Assembly: GCA_002308935.1 (NCBI GenBank)
Contig: DBWN01000282.1
Span: 1,857-15,809 of the forward strand
Source of the DNA: Bacteroidales bacterium UBA1237
GTDB taxonomy: Bacteria > Bacteroidota > Bacteroidia > Bacteroidales > UBA932
Reading direction: 5' to 3'
DNA length: 13,953 bases
The notes below the pieces were generated by a model. It was not told the DNA's origin, did no database searches, and saw only the letters and a program-made list of their open reading frames with translations. Below are positions 1 through 8,143 of this stretch, piece by piece. Numbering within the stretch: the stretch's first letter is position 1; the number at the start of each line of letters is the position of its first letter. The position numbers and the translations under genes are program-made.

Positions 1-533
1 TCTTCCTTTCTCTTGTCCGGAAGTTCGAGTGCGCCCCTTACCAGAGTGACGAAAGAGAATCCGCTCTTCACGGCAACCTTCTTCGAGGCTTCGTTCCACG
101 GGAATATCCCGAGGGACAGACCCGGAACTCCAGACAGGAACAGATCCTCTGAGAGAGCCTTGACGGCTTCAGTCATGTATCCCATCCCTCTGAAGTTTTT
201 CTTCATGTAGTATCCAAGGCAGTCGGTCTCTTCGAGAGTGGAAGGCTCCAAATCCAGGAACGGGTATATTTCCATGATCCCGACCATTCGGGAAGGGTCG
301 TCCTTCTTCAGAACCGACAGAAGGGTCAGCCCACGCACCCATCCCCCTTTGGCGTACCTCTTGGCCTCCTCCATGGTCTTTATGCAGGGTACGCCTGCAT
401 CCCGGGCTGTCTGTGGGTCAGAAAGTATTTCAAGGACGCCGGGGGCGTCGCTCTCCTTCATATCGCGGATAATGAGCCTTTCTGTCCGGATCTCAAACTT
501 GCTCAGCGTGTCTTTATTCTCGTTTGCGTCCAT
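1..533 (-). CDS. GNAT-family N-acetyltransferase, RimJ/RimL type (C-terminus cut by window edge)
   Basis: Reading the minus strand from an ATG at 533 gives 177 complete codons with no stop before the window edge, so the C-terminus is missing. The protein begins with an acidic leader and then the segment TERLIIRDMKESD (residues 17-29), which is the typical first strand of the Acetyltransf_3 (RimJ/RimL) family. Residues 115-120 (RGMGYM) match the acetyl-CoA pyrophosphate-binding loop (Q/R-x-x-G-x-G/A). Residues 148-159 (N-x-x-S-x(7)-GF) match the late conserved Asn/Ser and G-F motif of the fold. Family members acetylate N-terminal or side-chain amines of proteins or small molecules, and the substrate cannot be read here. 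It starts 11 bases after the stop of the upstream minus-strand gene, so the two are probably co-transcribed. No signal peptide is visible, so it should be cytoplasmic. Confidence 0.85.
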   Translation of the reverse strand, partial: MDANENKDTLSKFEIRTERLIIRDMKESDAPGVLEILSDPQTARDAGVPCIKTMEEAKRYAKGGWVRGLTLLSVLKKDDPSRMVGIMEIYPFLDLEPSTLEETDCLGYYMKKNFRGMGYMTEAVKALSEDLFLSGVPGLSLGIFPWNEASKKVAVKSGFSFVTLVRGALELPDKRKE

Positions 534-544
534 TGTCTGTTTCG

Positions 545-1273
545 TTACTGTAAAGGTGACAGCATTTTCTCTATCAGTTCAGGAGAGAATCTTATATACA
601 TGCAGAGAGAGATTTCTTCATTGAAGTACTCATGGAAAACGGGCCCGGTCTTTTTCTTGTTTGTGAGGTCCGATATCATCCCGATAAGAGTGCTCCTTTG
701 CCTCTTGTATTCCATTTCCTTCATTTCCCCGGCTTTGAACCTTCTCTTGAGTTCAGACTTTTCCTTGATCAAAGGGGCTATCATCCTGTCTATTGAGGAG
801 TTGTACTCTTCCCTTTCAGTGAGCATGCGTTCGCGCTCCATGTTGAATGCTTCCCACTTTCTTGCCAAGTCTTCCTTCATTCCGCTCAATATGAGATAAT
901 CTATGTACATCTCCTCGAGGATTTTCCAGGCGGTCTGGATGCAGTAAGGGCTGGCCTTGAACGGTTCAGTCCCGTCGACTGTTATATTTCTGACCACCCT
1001 GGAGAAGAAGCTCCTCTGGTTCGTCGCATATGATATGGGGACGGAATCGAACCTTATCGGTGATACCATCTCCACCTTCAGAGAGTGGGGATTGAAGTTC
1101 ACCCTTCCGCTGACGGTCTCATTCCCGTCAGTCATCGTGATGGTGTCACCGCAAAGCAACGGACCTTCAATCTCCTCCCGATTGAAATTGCCCAGGATTT
1201 TCGAGGTGACAGCTCTTATACGCTCGCGCTTTATTTGCGACTTGTCTTTCTTTATCGGATCCATGTTTATCAT
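545..1273 (-). CDS. Hypothetical coiled-coil protein, 242 aa, with a SHOCT-like C-terminal segment
   Basis: I do not recognise this protein. Residues 1-35 are basic and probably helical. Residues 38-105 look like beta structure (alternating hydrophobic segments such as DTITMTDG and RVNFNPHSLKVEMV). Residues about 110-205 are highly charged and helical, with a probable coiled coil at 130-175. Residues 174-198 (L-x(4)-F-K-A-G-E-M-x-E-x-E-Y pattern) loosely resemble the short SHOCT motif often found at protein C-termini, which is only a resemblance. There is no signal peptide or membrane segment, so it should be cytoplasmic. The start is ATG at 1273; a second in-frame ATG at 1264 would remove three residues. 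The GNAT gene follows after 11 bases, suggesting one transcript. Its GC-rich third positions match the neighbouring genes, which supports real coding. Confidence 0.7.
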   Translation of the reverse strand: MINMDPIKKDKSQIKRERIRAVTSKILGNFNREEIEGPLLCGDTITMTDGNETVSGRVNFNPHSLKVEMVSPIRFDSVPISYATNQRSFFSRVVRNITVDGTEPFKASPYCIQTAWKILEEMYIDYLILSGMKEDLARKWEAFNMERERMLTEREEYNSSIDRMIAPLIKEKSELKRRFKAGEMKEMEYKRQRSTLIGMISDLTNKKKTGPVFHEYFNEEISLCMYIRFSPELIEKMLSPLQ

Positions 1274-1300
1274 CTGCCTTATATATGAAGATGAACAGTA

Positions 1301-1324
1301 CGGTTCCCGACCGTTCGGGAGCCG
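1301..1324. promoter_or_regulatory. 10-bp inverted repeat between two minus-strand genes (terminator or operator)
   Basis: CGGTTCCCGA (1301-1310) and TCGGGAGCCG (1315-1324) form a 10-pair stem with one non-Watson-Crick position and a 4-base loop. It lies 68 bases past the stop of the outer-membrane protein gene and 28 bases before the start of the coiled-coil protein gene. In the minus-strand transcript the odd pair is a C-A mismatch, and the following bases are only mildly T-rich, so it would be a weak terminator. It could instead be a protein-binding site in the leader of the downstream gene. Confidence 0.4.
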
Positions 1325-1391
1325 TAGATATATACCGACCGGGCATGGCGTTCTTACAGGAATCGCCTAAAAAAAACGATGGGAAAAATGA

Positions 1392-2117
1392 CTAGAACCT
1401 TACGGCCATAGATAGGGACAAGCCCATGTAGAAACTGTCGCTCTTTCCGACATTGCTCCATGGTACTTTCCTGTCGGCGAACTTGTCGTAGAGTTCAGGA
1501 TGAGCGTAAGCGGCCTGGAAGGACAGGGATGTGTCAAGGCTCATTCCATAGCCGAGCGGCAGCCTCACGCCGTATCCCGCCTTAGCGAGAAGGGTAAGAC
1601 CATGGAGCTGGGCCTGGCTGATTCCTACGCCCGTATCGAAGAACACGAAGTTCTGGATGTCAGGCGTATAAGTCGGGGTCCTTTCGGAAGTTAGCCTGGG
1701 AAGACCTGTGAAAACGTAAGTCACCCTTCCTGTGACCGGGATGATCCTCTTCTCTTTCGCTATCCCCTGCCATCCTGTGTTGAGAGATACGTTCGTGTTG
1801 TACGAGACGTTGTATCCCACCGAGAACAGGGCGAAGGCGTTCATGTGGGGGTTGACCAGAAGTTCACCCCCTTCCACCGCGAAACCTTCGTCAGCCATGA
1901 AGATGAAGGAGCTCTTGTCATAGAATGAGAGCGTGCTCCCCCATTCCAGACCCCAGGTGAACATTCCTGTGCCCTTGATGCCGAAAGTCTGGTAGTATGG
2001 GTTGGAATCCCTGCGCCAACGGTCTCCCGCCTTGGCCGAAGACGCGGAAATCACCGTCACGAAAAGGATCGTGACGAGTGCGGCAGCGCGTGAAGATATG
2101 TTCCAGAACTTAATCAA
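1392..2117 (-). CDS. Outer-membrane beta-barrel protein with signal peptide, non-ATG start
   Basis: The product has a Sec signal peptide (a short basic segment, then a hydrophobic stretch through ALVTILFVTVISASSAKAG, with cleavage probably after AKA). Alternating aromatic and polar strands follow, such as GMFTWGLEWGSTLSFY and SLSMAVRF. It ends in phenylalanine, as expected of a barrel recognised by the BAM machinery, so I expect an outer-membrane barrel of about 210 mature residues; its ligand or role is unknown. No ATG exists in any frame between the upstream gene's stop and the signal peptide. Translation must therefore start at a rare codon: TTG at 2117 (241 aa, short n-region, preferred) or TTG at 2144 (250 aa, 7 bases after the upstream stop). 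It lies directly downstream of another small barrel gene and is probably in its operon. The stop is TAG at 1392-1394. Confidence 0.75.
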   Translation of the reverse strand: MIKFWNISSRAAALVTILFVTVISASSAKAGDRWRRDSNPYYQTFGIKGTGMFTWGLEWGSTLSFYDKSSFIFMADEGFAVEGGELLVNPHMNAFALFSVGYNVSYNTNVSLNTGWQGIAKEKRIIPVTGRVTYVFTGLPRLTSERTPTYTPDIQNFVFFDTGVGISQAQLHGLTLLAKAGYGVRLPLGYGMSLDTSLSFQAAYAHPELYDKFADRKVPWSNVGKSDSFYMGLSLSMAVRF

Positions 2118-2151
2118 GTGGCGGGTTGTATATTGTTGATGCAAATGCGTT

Positions 2152-2733
2152 TCAACGGAAGCGGTGTTTCACTGAGACTGAAGGATATACAGTCCCCAGA
2201 AGACCGTTCTTGTATAACGTGATCCTGCTGTTGTATCTGTTCCTGTAATCCATGTGGACACCCAGTTCAGTGGTTATCCCGAAGGATATTGTGACCTGTT
2301 TCTTGAGCAGCAGATCCATGCCTACGTTGCCGCAGATTCCGGCGACGGGACCGAAGGGCTTTCCCTTGTCCCTTACGTATCCTCCCATGATTCCGGGACC
2401 GGCGGTTATCCTGTAGAGATAACCCTTTTGGGAACGTACGGTCTTCACCACGTGCTTGAGGATGTACTCCCCTTTCACTCCTGGGATATCGTCGCTTCCT
2501 GTCATGAGCCCGTAGGGGTCCGCCATGATCCTGACGTTGTGGATGATCCCTCCTTCATTGGCGGGCAGATCGAGGGTAAGGCCTATGCCGTCGGGTGAGA
2601 AATGAAGTCCCGGAGACAATGCGTTCCGCAGCACCGGAGGGACCTGTGCGGATGCGCTGCCCGCACTGCAGAGCAGCATAGCCGCCACTGCAAGAACGCC
2701 TATCATAGGGTATCTGATTGAAGGACTGCGCAT
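2152..2733 (-). CDS. Secreted or outer-membrane beta-barrel-like hypothetical protein
   Basis: Starting at the ATG at 2733 the product has 193 residues, with a clear signal peptide: MRSPSIR, then a hydrophobic core and the AxA-type site SASAQ near residues 26-30. The mature part is rich in alternating hydrophobic and polar strands with glycines (ITAGPGIMGGYV, VTISFGITTELGVHMDY), as in small outer-membrane barrels. I cannot assign a family. An in-frame ATG at 2787 would add 18 residues before the signal peptide. I reject it because it lies inside the -7 promoter element at 2785-2792 and would bury the signal sequence. The next barrel gene starts within 7-34 bases of this stop, so the pair is likely expressed and exported together. 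They may form a functional pair, but that is inference. Confidence 0.75.
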   Translation of the reverse strand: MRSPSIRYPMIGVLAVAAMLLCSAGSASAQVPPVLRNALSPGLHFSPDGIGLTLDLPANEGGIIHNVRIMADPYGLMTGSDDIPGVKGEYILKHVVKTVRSQKGYLYRITAGPGIMGGYVRDKGKPFGPVAGICGNVGMDLLLKKQVTISFGITTELGVHMDYRNRYNSRITLYKNGLLGTVYPSVSVKHRFR

Positions 2734-2784
2734 CGGTAATTGGTATGAAAGAGGGAAAGATTGTTCCGTCCTTCCACTCCAACA

Positions 2785-2792
2785 CAAAGATA
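2785..2792 (-). promoter_or_regulatory. Bacteroidetes -7 promoter element (TATCTTTG) for the two barrel genes
   Basis: On the minus strand the bases read TATCTTTG, an exact match to the Bacteroidetes TAnnTTTG -7 consensus. Transcription would begin near 2777, giving a leader of about 45 bases before the ATG at 2733. I see no clear -33 TTTG element. This site decides the start of the downstream gene, since a start at 2787 would fall inside it. Confidence 0.65.
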
Positions 2793-2814
2793 GTCATCTT
2801 TCCCCGTTTTTTTA

Positions 2815-2822
2815 TACCTTTG
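2815..2822 (+). promoter_or_regulatory. Bacteroidetes -7 promoter element (TACCTTTG) for the YghO-like gene
   Basis: TACCTTTG on the plus strand matches TAnnTTTG exactly. A start site near 2829 would leave a leader of about 26 bases before the ATG at 2855. Together with the minus-strand element 23 bases away it forms a compact divergent promoter. No obvious -33 element is seen. Confidence 0.6.
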
Positions 2823-2854
2823 CTATATAGTTGTAACTAAAACCTTGTGGCCAA

Positions 2855-3985
2855 ATGGCTGTCACGATAAAAAGAATCACCTCCCGTCTGGAACTCCGTT
2901 CCTTCGTGGATTTCCCGAACAGACTCTACAAGGGAAATCCTTATTTCGTGCCCAAGATCTTCATGGACGAAATGGATACTCTTACCCCTTCCAGGAACCC
3001 CGCTTTCCAGTTCAGTGAAGCCGCCAAGTTCTTGGCTTACAAGGACGGGGAAATCGTCGGCAGAGTCGCGGCCATAGTGAACCACCGGGCCAATGACAAA
3101 TGGAACCACAAGGAAGTGAGGTTCGGATGGATAGACTTCATTGACGATCCGGAAGTGTCCAAGGCTCTTATAGATAAAGTCGCCGAGTTCGGCCGGCAGA
3201 GGGGCATGGAAAGGATCGTAGGACCATTGGGGTTCACGGACTTCGATCCGGAGGGTATGCTGGTTGACGGCTTCGACCAGCTCTGCACGATGGCCCTCAT
3301 CTACAATCATCCATACTATCCAAAGCACCTGGAGGCCATGGGCTTCCAGAAGGAGATAGACTGGCTGGAATACAAGGTCTTCGTACCGGAGAAACTGCCC
3401 GAGAAGATAGAAAGGGTCTCAAGAGTCGCCCAGGAAAGGTACGGATACCGTGTGCGCAAGATAACTTCCAAGGAAGTGAAAAGGGAAGGTCTGGGGTACA
3501 AGATATTCGACCTTATCAACAAGAATTACGACGTACTGTACAATTACACTCCGCTCACGGAAGAACTCATCGACAAGTATGTCGGCAGTTATCTGGGAGT
3601 CCTGGACATGAACTTCGTTTCCCTCATTGAGGACAAGGACGGGGAACTTGCCGGAGTAGGCATCACGATGCCTTCGATCACCAAGGCTCTGCAGAAGTGT
3701 GGCGGCAAGCTTTTCCCTACCGGATGGATCGATGTGATGGACTCCCTGTACTTCCACCGGGAGGGTTCAGTGGAGATGCTGCTCATTGCCGTAAGGCCGG
3801 AAAGCAGACCCCACGGACTGCTCGCCATGATCCTCGGAGACCTCATCCCGAGATTCATAAAAGCGGGCATTTCCTTCGGTGAAACCAACGCGGAACTGGA
3901 GTCGAACAAGGCGGTCCAGTCCCCTTGGGATATGTTCGAAAAGGAATATACCAAGAGAAGAAGGACTTACATAAAGGACCTCTAG
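2855..3985 (+). CDS. YghO-like, GNAT-fold protein of unknown substrate
   Basis: This 376-aa protein resembles the YghO-like family found in Bacteroidetes and some Proteobacteria, often annotated as an N-acetyltransferase or just hypothetical. The hallmarks I recognise are LYKGNPYFVP (residues 24-33), the GNAT-like strand GEIVGRVAAI (65-74), and the block GPLGFTDFDPEGMLVDGF (123-140) followed by YNHPYYPKHLEAMGF (150-164). Related proteins usually have GP-x-NFS where this one has GPLGFTD. The C-terminal half (about 270-360) looks like a second acyltransferase-type fold, with the segment AVRPESRPHGLLAMIL. No signal peptide is present, so it should be cytoplasmic. No substrate or reaction has been established that I know of. 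It is a single-gene unit: its own promoter lies upstream and a terminator-like hairpin follows its TAG stop. Confidence 0.75.
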   Translation: MAVTIKRITSRLELRSFVDFPNRLYKGNPYFVPKIFMDEMDTLTPSRNPAFQFSEAAKFLAYKDGEIVGRVAAIVNHRANDKWNHKEVRFGWIDFIDDPEVSKALIDKVAEFGRQRGMERIVGPLGFTDFDPEGMLVDGFDQLCTMALIYNHPYYPKHLEAMGFQKEIDWLEYKVFVPEKLPEKIERVSRVAQERYGYRVRKITSKEVKREGLGYKIFDLINKNYDVLYNYTPLTEELIDKYVGSYLGVLDMNFVSLIEDKDGELAGVGITMPSITKALQKCGGKLFPTGWIDVMDSLYFHREGSVEMLLIAVRPESRPHGLLAMILGDLIPRFIKAGISFGETNAELESNKAVQSPWDMFEKEYTKRRRTYIKDL

Positions 3986-3990
3986 AAAAA

Positions 3991-4029
3991 CAGTCCTGCA
4001 TTCGGAATGAGATGCTGACTGAGATTTTT
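3991..4029 (+). terminator. Probable intrinsic terminator of the YghO-like gene
   Basis: CAGTC (3991-3995) pairs with GACTG (4017-4021), and GCAT (3998-4001) pairs with ATGC (4011-4015 region), leaving a loop of about 10 bases. A run of five T (4025-4029) follows, with another of seven T at 4038-4044. The stem has a small internal loop, so it is moderate rather than strong. It begins 5 bases after the TAG stop. Confidence 0.45.
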
Positions 4030-4044
4030 GGCGGGTATTTTTTT

Positions 4045-4398
4045 GAGGGTGATAGGGCTGAAGAGAAAATGCCCCGAAAACCTCGAAAATGGTTAAAGTG
4101 AATAAAACCAAATAATAAAACAAAAGTGTTAATGCGTTAAACATCTTTGTTTCATTTATTGGTAATCAATGAAAAGACTGATTTGGGGCAAAAATGACCC
4201 TTTTCAGGTGGAATGAAGGGGCGACTCGGTACTTTGCTTTTTGGACATGGTCTGTGACCTGCCTGTTTGCCGAATGAAGGCTCAATGACGGGATGCCAGA
4301 TGAAGACGGCTCTTCTTCAAAGTGTCCTTAAAGTCGGATTCGCTTAATGACCGTTCCCGATTGGAGCGCACCTTTTTTAGACTAATTTCCTATACGAA
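4045..4398. other. Long intergenic region without a convincing gene
   Basis: No ORF longer than about 27 codons with a plausible start is present on the plus strand. Bases about 4095-4175 are AT-rich; the rest has mixed composition. CATCTTTG at 4142-4149 is one base from the -7 consensus and could drive rarA with a leader of about 245 bases, or a small RNA. GAATGAAGG occurs twice (4211-4219 and 4272-4280). A 27-codon ORF (4194-4277) has aromatic-rich content but no supporting features. I found no tRNA fold and no known riboswitch core. Confidence 0.5.
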
Positions 4399-5736
<1,338 letters not shown>

Positions 5737-5762
5737 CATCCGAAGATTGTCTTGAGATTATC

Positions 5763-7994
5763 CTAGAACGGATATCCCACTCCGAAATGCACTGCGAATC
5801 CCCTGCCCTTGCCGAACCATCCGTCAGGGTGTATCCACCTTTCGCCAGGATCCCTGGCAGGGTCATGGATGACTAGGCCTGCGTCGAGTCTGACGAGGAT
5901 GAAGTTAAGGTCCAGCCTGACTCCTATACCTGTATCTATAGCAAGACTTTCAGCGAGATTCTTGAAGGTGAACAGACCCTCTTCTACTGTGAATACCGTC
6001 TCACTGTTCTTGTGGTTCATCAGCCATACGTTTCCGGCATCCACGAAGAACGCTCCGGCCACTTTCCCGATGATGGGGAAACGGAGTTCGGCGTTGGCTT
6101 CAAGCTTCATGTCTCCGGTCTGGCTCGGGATCACGAACACCTTGTCGGGCTTGGCGTTTCCGGGACCTACGCTCCTTGTCGACCATCCCCTGAGGCTGGA
6201 GGATCCTCCGCCGGAGAACTGCTGCTCGAAAGGAAGGGAGAAGGAGTTGCCGTATGCCCATCCCATTCCCATTTCAAGCCTTGTGGCCAGGCCGTACATG
6301 TCGTTCTTCCCGAATCTCCAGGTCTTACCGAGCGTGAGGTCACCCCTGAAATACTGTGAATAAGGAGTGTTCCAAATCATCCTTCTGCCCTTTTCGTCCG
6401 CCTTCATGCTGCCGTTGAACATGCTCAGCAGATTGCCTGCGGAGTTGAACTGGAACCTTATGTAATGGTAGGAGCCGTGGGGGTTCGGAGAAGAGTCTGT
6501 CGTGTAAGAGATCGTGCCTCCCATACCGAAGTCGAAGTGGTCCATGTAGGAGTTCGCGAGGGCCGGGTTCTTGGGAAGGGAGTCGAAGAAAACGGGGTCT
6601 AGGCTGAACAACCTTACGATACTGAGGCGTGCCGGATTGAACTGGTAGTAGAAGTTCTTGTGGGACCCGGTGTATCCGTAAGTCGTTGTGATTATGGTCC
6701 TTTTGAACTCAGGACGGTCCTGGTAATTGAACGAGGTTGTGAGCTCAGTCCTCGGAACAGCCCTCTTGAAAAGACGGTCCGGAAGAAGGAGGAACTTGGG
6801 GAATCCGATGCTGGCTGAGGCTCCAAGTTCAGTCGAACGGACATCCTGCTTGGGCTTGAACTGGAAGTTGCCCATGAAGCTGAGGGTCAGCGTCTCTGCA
6901 CCGTGGAATATGTTCTTGTGGTAGTATGAAAGCTCCGGCGAAACACCCAGAAGTCCGCTGGAGTTCGTGGACCCTTCGAAATTGATCTTGAATCCCTGCA
7001 GCTGTGAAGGGGTCATGTTGATGTCGCAGTCGACCTTCGCCTGCTCCTTGTCGCTGACTCTGAGGTCGATGTTCACACCGTTCCACAGCCTCAAGGCGGA
7101 GAGGCGGTTGTAGGTGTTGTTGACAATGTCCTCGCTGTAAGGAGCGCCGGGGACAATGGTGTTCATGTGCCGGAGCACTCTGGGCTTTATCTGCAGAGAC
7201 GTCGGCCAAGACATGTTGACGTTGCCGAAGGTATACTTATAGAAGGGTTTGGCGGCTGAGGGTGACTCGCTCCTCGTATAGTTGTTCACGATGAACCTCA
7301 AACCTGCTGTCCCGTCCCTTGAAAGGGTGTCGGCTTCGAAGAGGTAGTAGTTCTTGTTGAACTCGTAGTACCCCATGTCCCTCACCACGCTGGCTCCACG
7401 GGTGGTCTCTGCTTCAAGTGCCGCTTCCGAAAGGTACTGGCCGGGCTTTATGGTTATTGCGCTGCTGTCCGACATGAAATCCTCCCTGAAGGTGCCGTCC
7501 TCGGGAATCTCGTAGGTGATGTCACGTATGGTGTACCTCTTTCCGGGAGTCACTATGTAGGTGACTTTCACTTTCCTTCCGTTGACCTTGACGTCGGAGT
7601 CGACGTGTGACCAGTAGTATCCGAGGTATTCAAGACGGTTAGCCATGTTCGCGCTGGAGGCGTCCACCATGGCGGAGTTGTACACTACGGGAGCTGTGCC
7701 GATGCTGCGGAATATCTTTGTAAAGAAGCTGTTGGGGTGGTTCTTTCCTCCCCAGTTGTAGACCACAAGGCCGGGGCTCCATCCTTTGGCTTTCTGGCGG
7801 ATGTAACCCTGGATTTGGGAGGCGTCGAGGCTCTTGCTCTCGGGACCCACTATCTCCACTTTGTTGCTGGCGAGACGGTATTCGCCGTCCGCCAGTATCC
7901 TTGTCGTGGAGCAGGAAGGAGCGATGACCCACAGCATGGCCATCGTGATGGCCGCCGTGAGTAGTCTTGCTGCAGTGGTCCGGGACAGTATCAT
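5763..7994 (-). CDS. tamL: TamL-type BamA/TamA-family outer-membrane lipoprotein (Omp85 superfamily)
   Basis: The 743-aa product starts with a lipoprotein signal peptide (hydrophobic to LWVIAPSC, lipidated Cys28). POTRA-like segments follow (about residues 40-330, for example KVEIVGPESKSLDASQIQ and VTPGKRYTIRDITYEI), then an Omp85 16-strand barrel. The barrel carries the substrate-loop motif LRGW (601-604, equivalent to the family R-G-F/Y motif) within GGGSSSLRGW, then PDKVFVIP and ELRFPI strands, and ends HFGVGYPF with a terminal aromatic. Lipidated TamA relatives called TamL are known in Bacteroidetes, where they are thought to work with TamB in outer-membrane assembly or lipid transport. 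The length is normal. No tamB is in this window. Transcription probably starts from the TATCTTTG element at 8018-8025, and the gene diverges from the GH35 gene. Confidence 0.9.
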   Translation of the reverse strand: MILSRTTAARLLTAAITMAMLWVIAPSCSTTRILADGEYRLASNKVEIVGPESKSLDASQIQGYIRQKAKGWSPGLVVYNWGGKNHPNSFFTKIFRSIGTAPVVYNSAMVDASSANMANRLEYLGYYWSHVDSDVKVNGRKVKVTYIVTPGKRYTIRDITYEIPEDGTFREDFMSDSSAITIKPGQYLSEAALEAETTRGASVVRDMGYYEFNKNYYLFEADTLSRDGTAGLRFIVNNYTRSESPSAAKPFYKYTFGNVNMSWPTSLQIKPRVLRHMNTIVPGAPYSEDIVNNTYNRLSALRLWNGVNIDLRVSDKEQAKVDCDINMTPSQLQGFKINFEGSTNSSGLLGVSPELSYYHKNIFHGAETLTLSFMGNFQFKPKQDVRSTELGASASIGFPKFLLLPDRLFKRAVPRTELTTSFNYQDRPEFKRTIITTTYGYTGSHKNFYYQFNPARLSIVRLFSLDPVFFDSLPKNPALANSYMDHFDFGMGGTISYTTDSSPNPHGSYHYIRFQFNSAGNLLSMFNGSMKADEKGRRMIWNTPYSQYFRGDLTLGKTWRFGKNDMYGLATRLEMGMGWAYGNSFSLPFEQQFSGGGSSSLRGWSTRSVGPGNAKPDKVFVIPSQTGDMKLEANAELRFPIIGKVAGAFFVDAGNVWLMNHKNSETVFTVEEGLFTFKNLAESLAIDTGIGVRLDLNFILVRLDAGLVIHDPARDPGERWIHPDGWFGKGRGFAVHFGVGYPF

Positions 7995-8017
7995 CGTCTT
8001 TCCTCTCTCAAATCGTA

Positions 8018-8025
8018 CAAAGATA
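8018..8025 (-). promoter_or_regulatory. Bacteroidetes -7 promoter element (TATCTTTG) for tamL
   Basis: The minus strand reads TATCTTTG, an exact TAnnTTTG match. A start site near 8010 would leave a leader of about 15 bases before the tamL ATG at 7994. The upstream TTG on this strand is too close (15 bases) for an ideal -33 element. Confidence 0.6.
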
Positions 8026-8081
8026 CTGCAAAAATGTGTTCAATACTATCAGAAGTCCTTCAAAAAAATATCGTAAGTGAT

Positions 8082-8089
8082 TATCTTTG
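8082..8089 (+). promoter_or_regulatory. Bacteroidetes -7 promoter element (TATCTTTG) for the GH35 gene
   Basis: TATCTTTG on the plus strand matches TAnnTTTG exactly, 57 bases from the matching element facing the other way. A start site near 8096 gives a leader of about 48 bases before the ATG at 8144. An in-frame TTG at 8087 lies within this element, which argues against it as the translation start. Confidence 0.6.
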
Positions 8090-8143
8090 TCTCAGCCGGG
8101 GACATCCCCGGAGAACCAGACCAGACAATATTATTCTGTAAAC

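Noticed and set aside
2555..2797. 80-codon minus-strand ORF overlapping the upstream barrel gene
   Set aside because: It lies in another frame of the signal-peptide gene, crosses the predicted promoter and has arginine-rich shadow-like composition.
4194..4277. 27-codon ORF in the gap before rarA
   Set aside because: No promoter, ribosome-binding or conservation evidence can be shown; ORFs of this size arise by chance.
8087..8143. N-terminal extension of the GH35 protein from TTG 8087
   Set aside because: The TTG lies within the -7 element and the extension would place 19 residues before a clean signal peptide starting at 8144.
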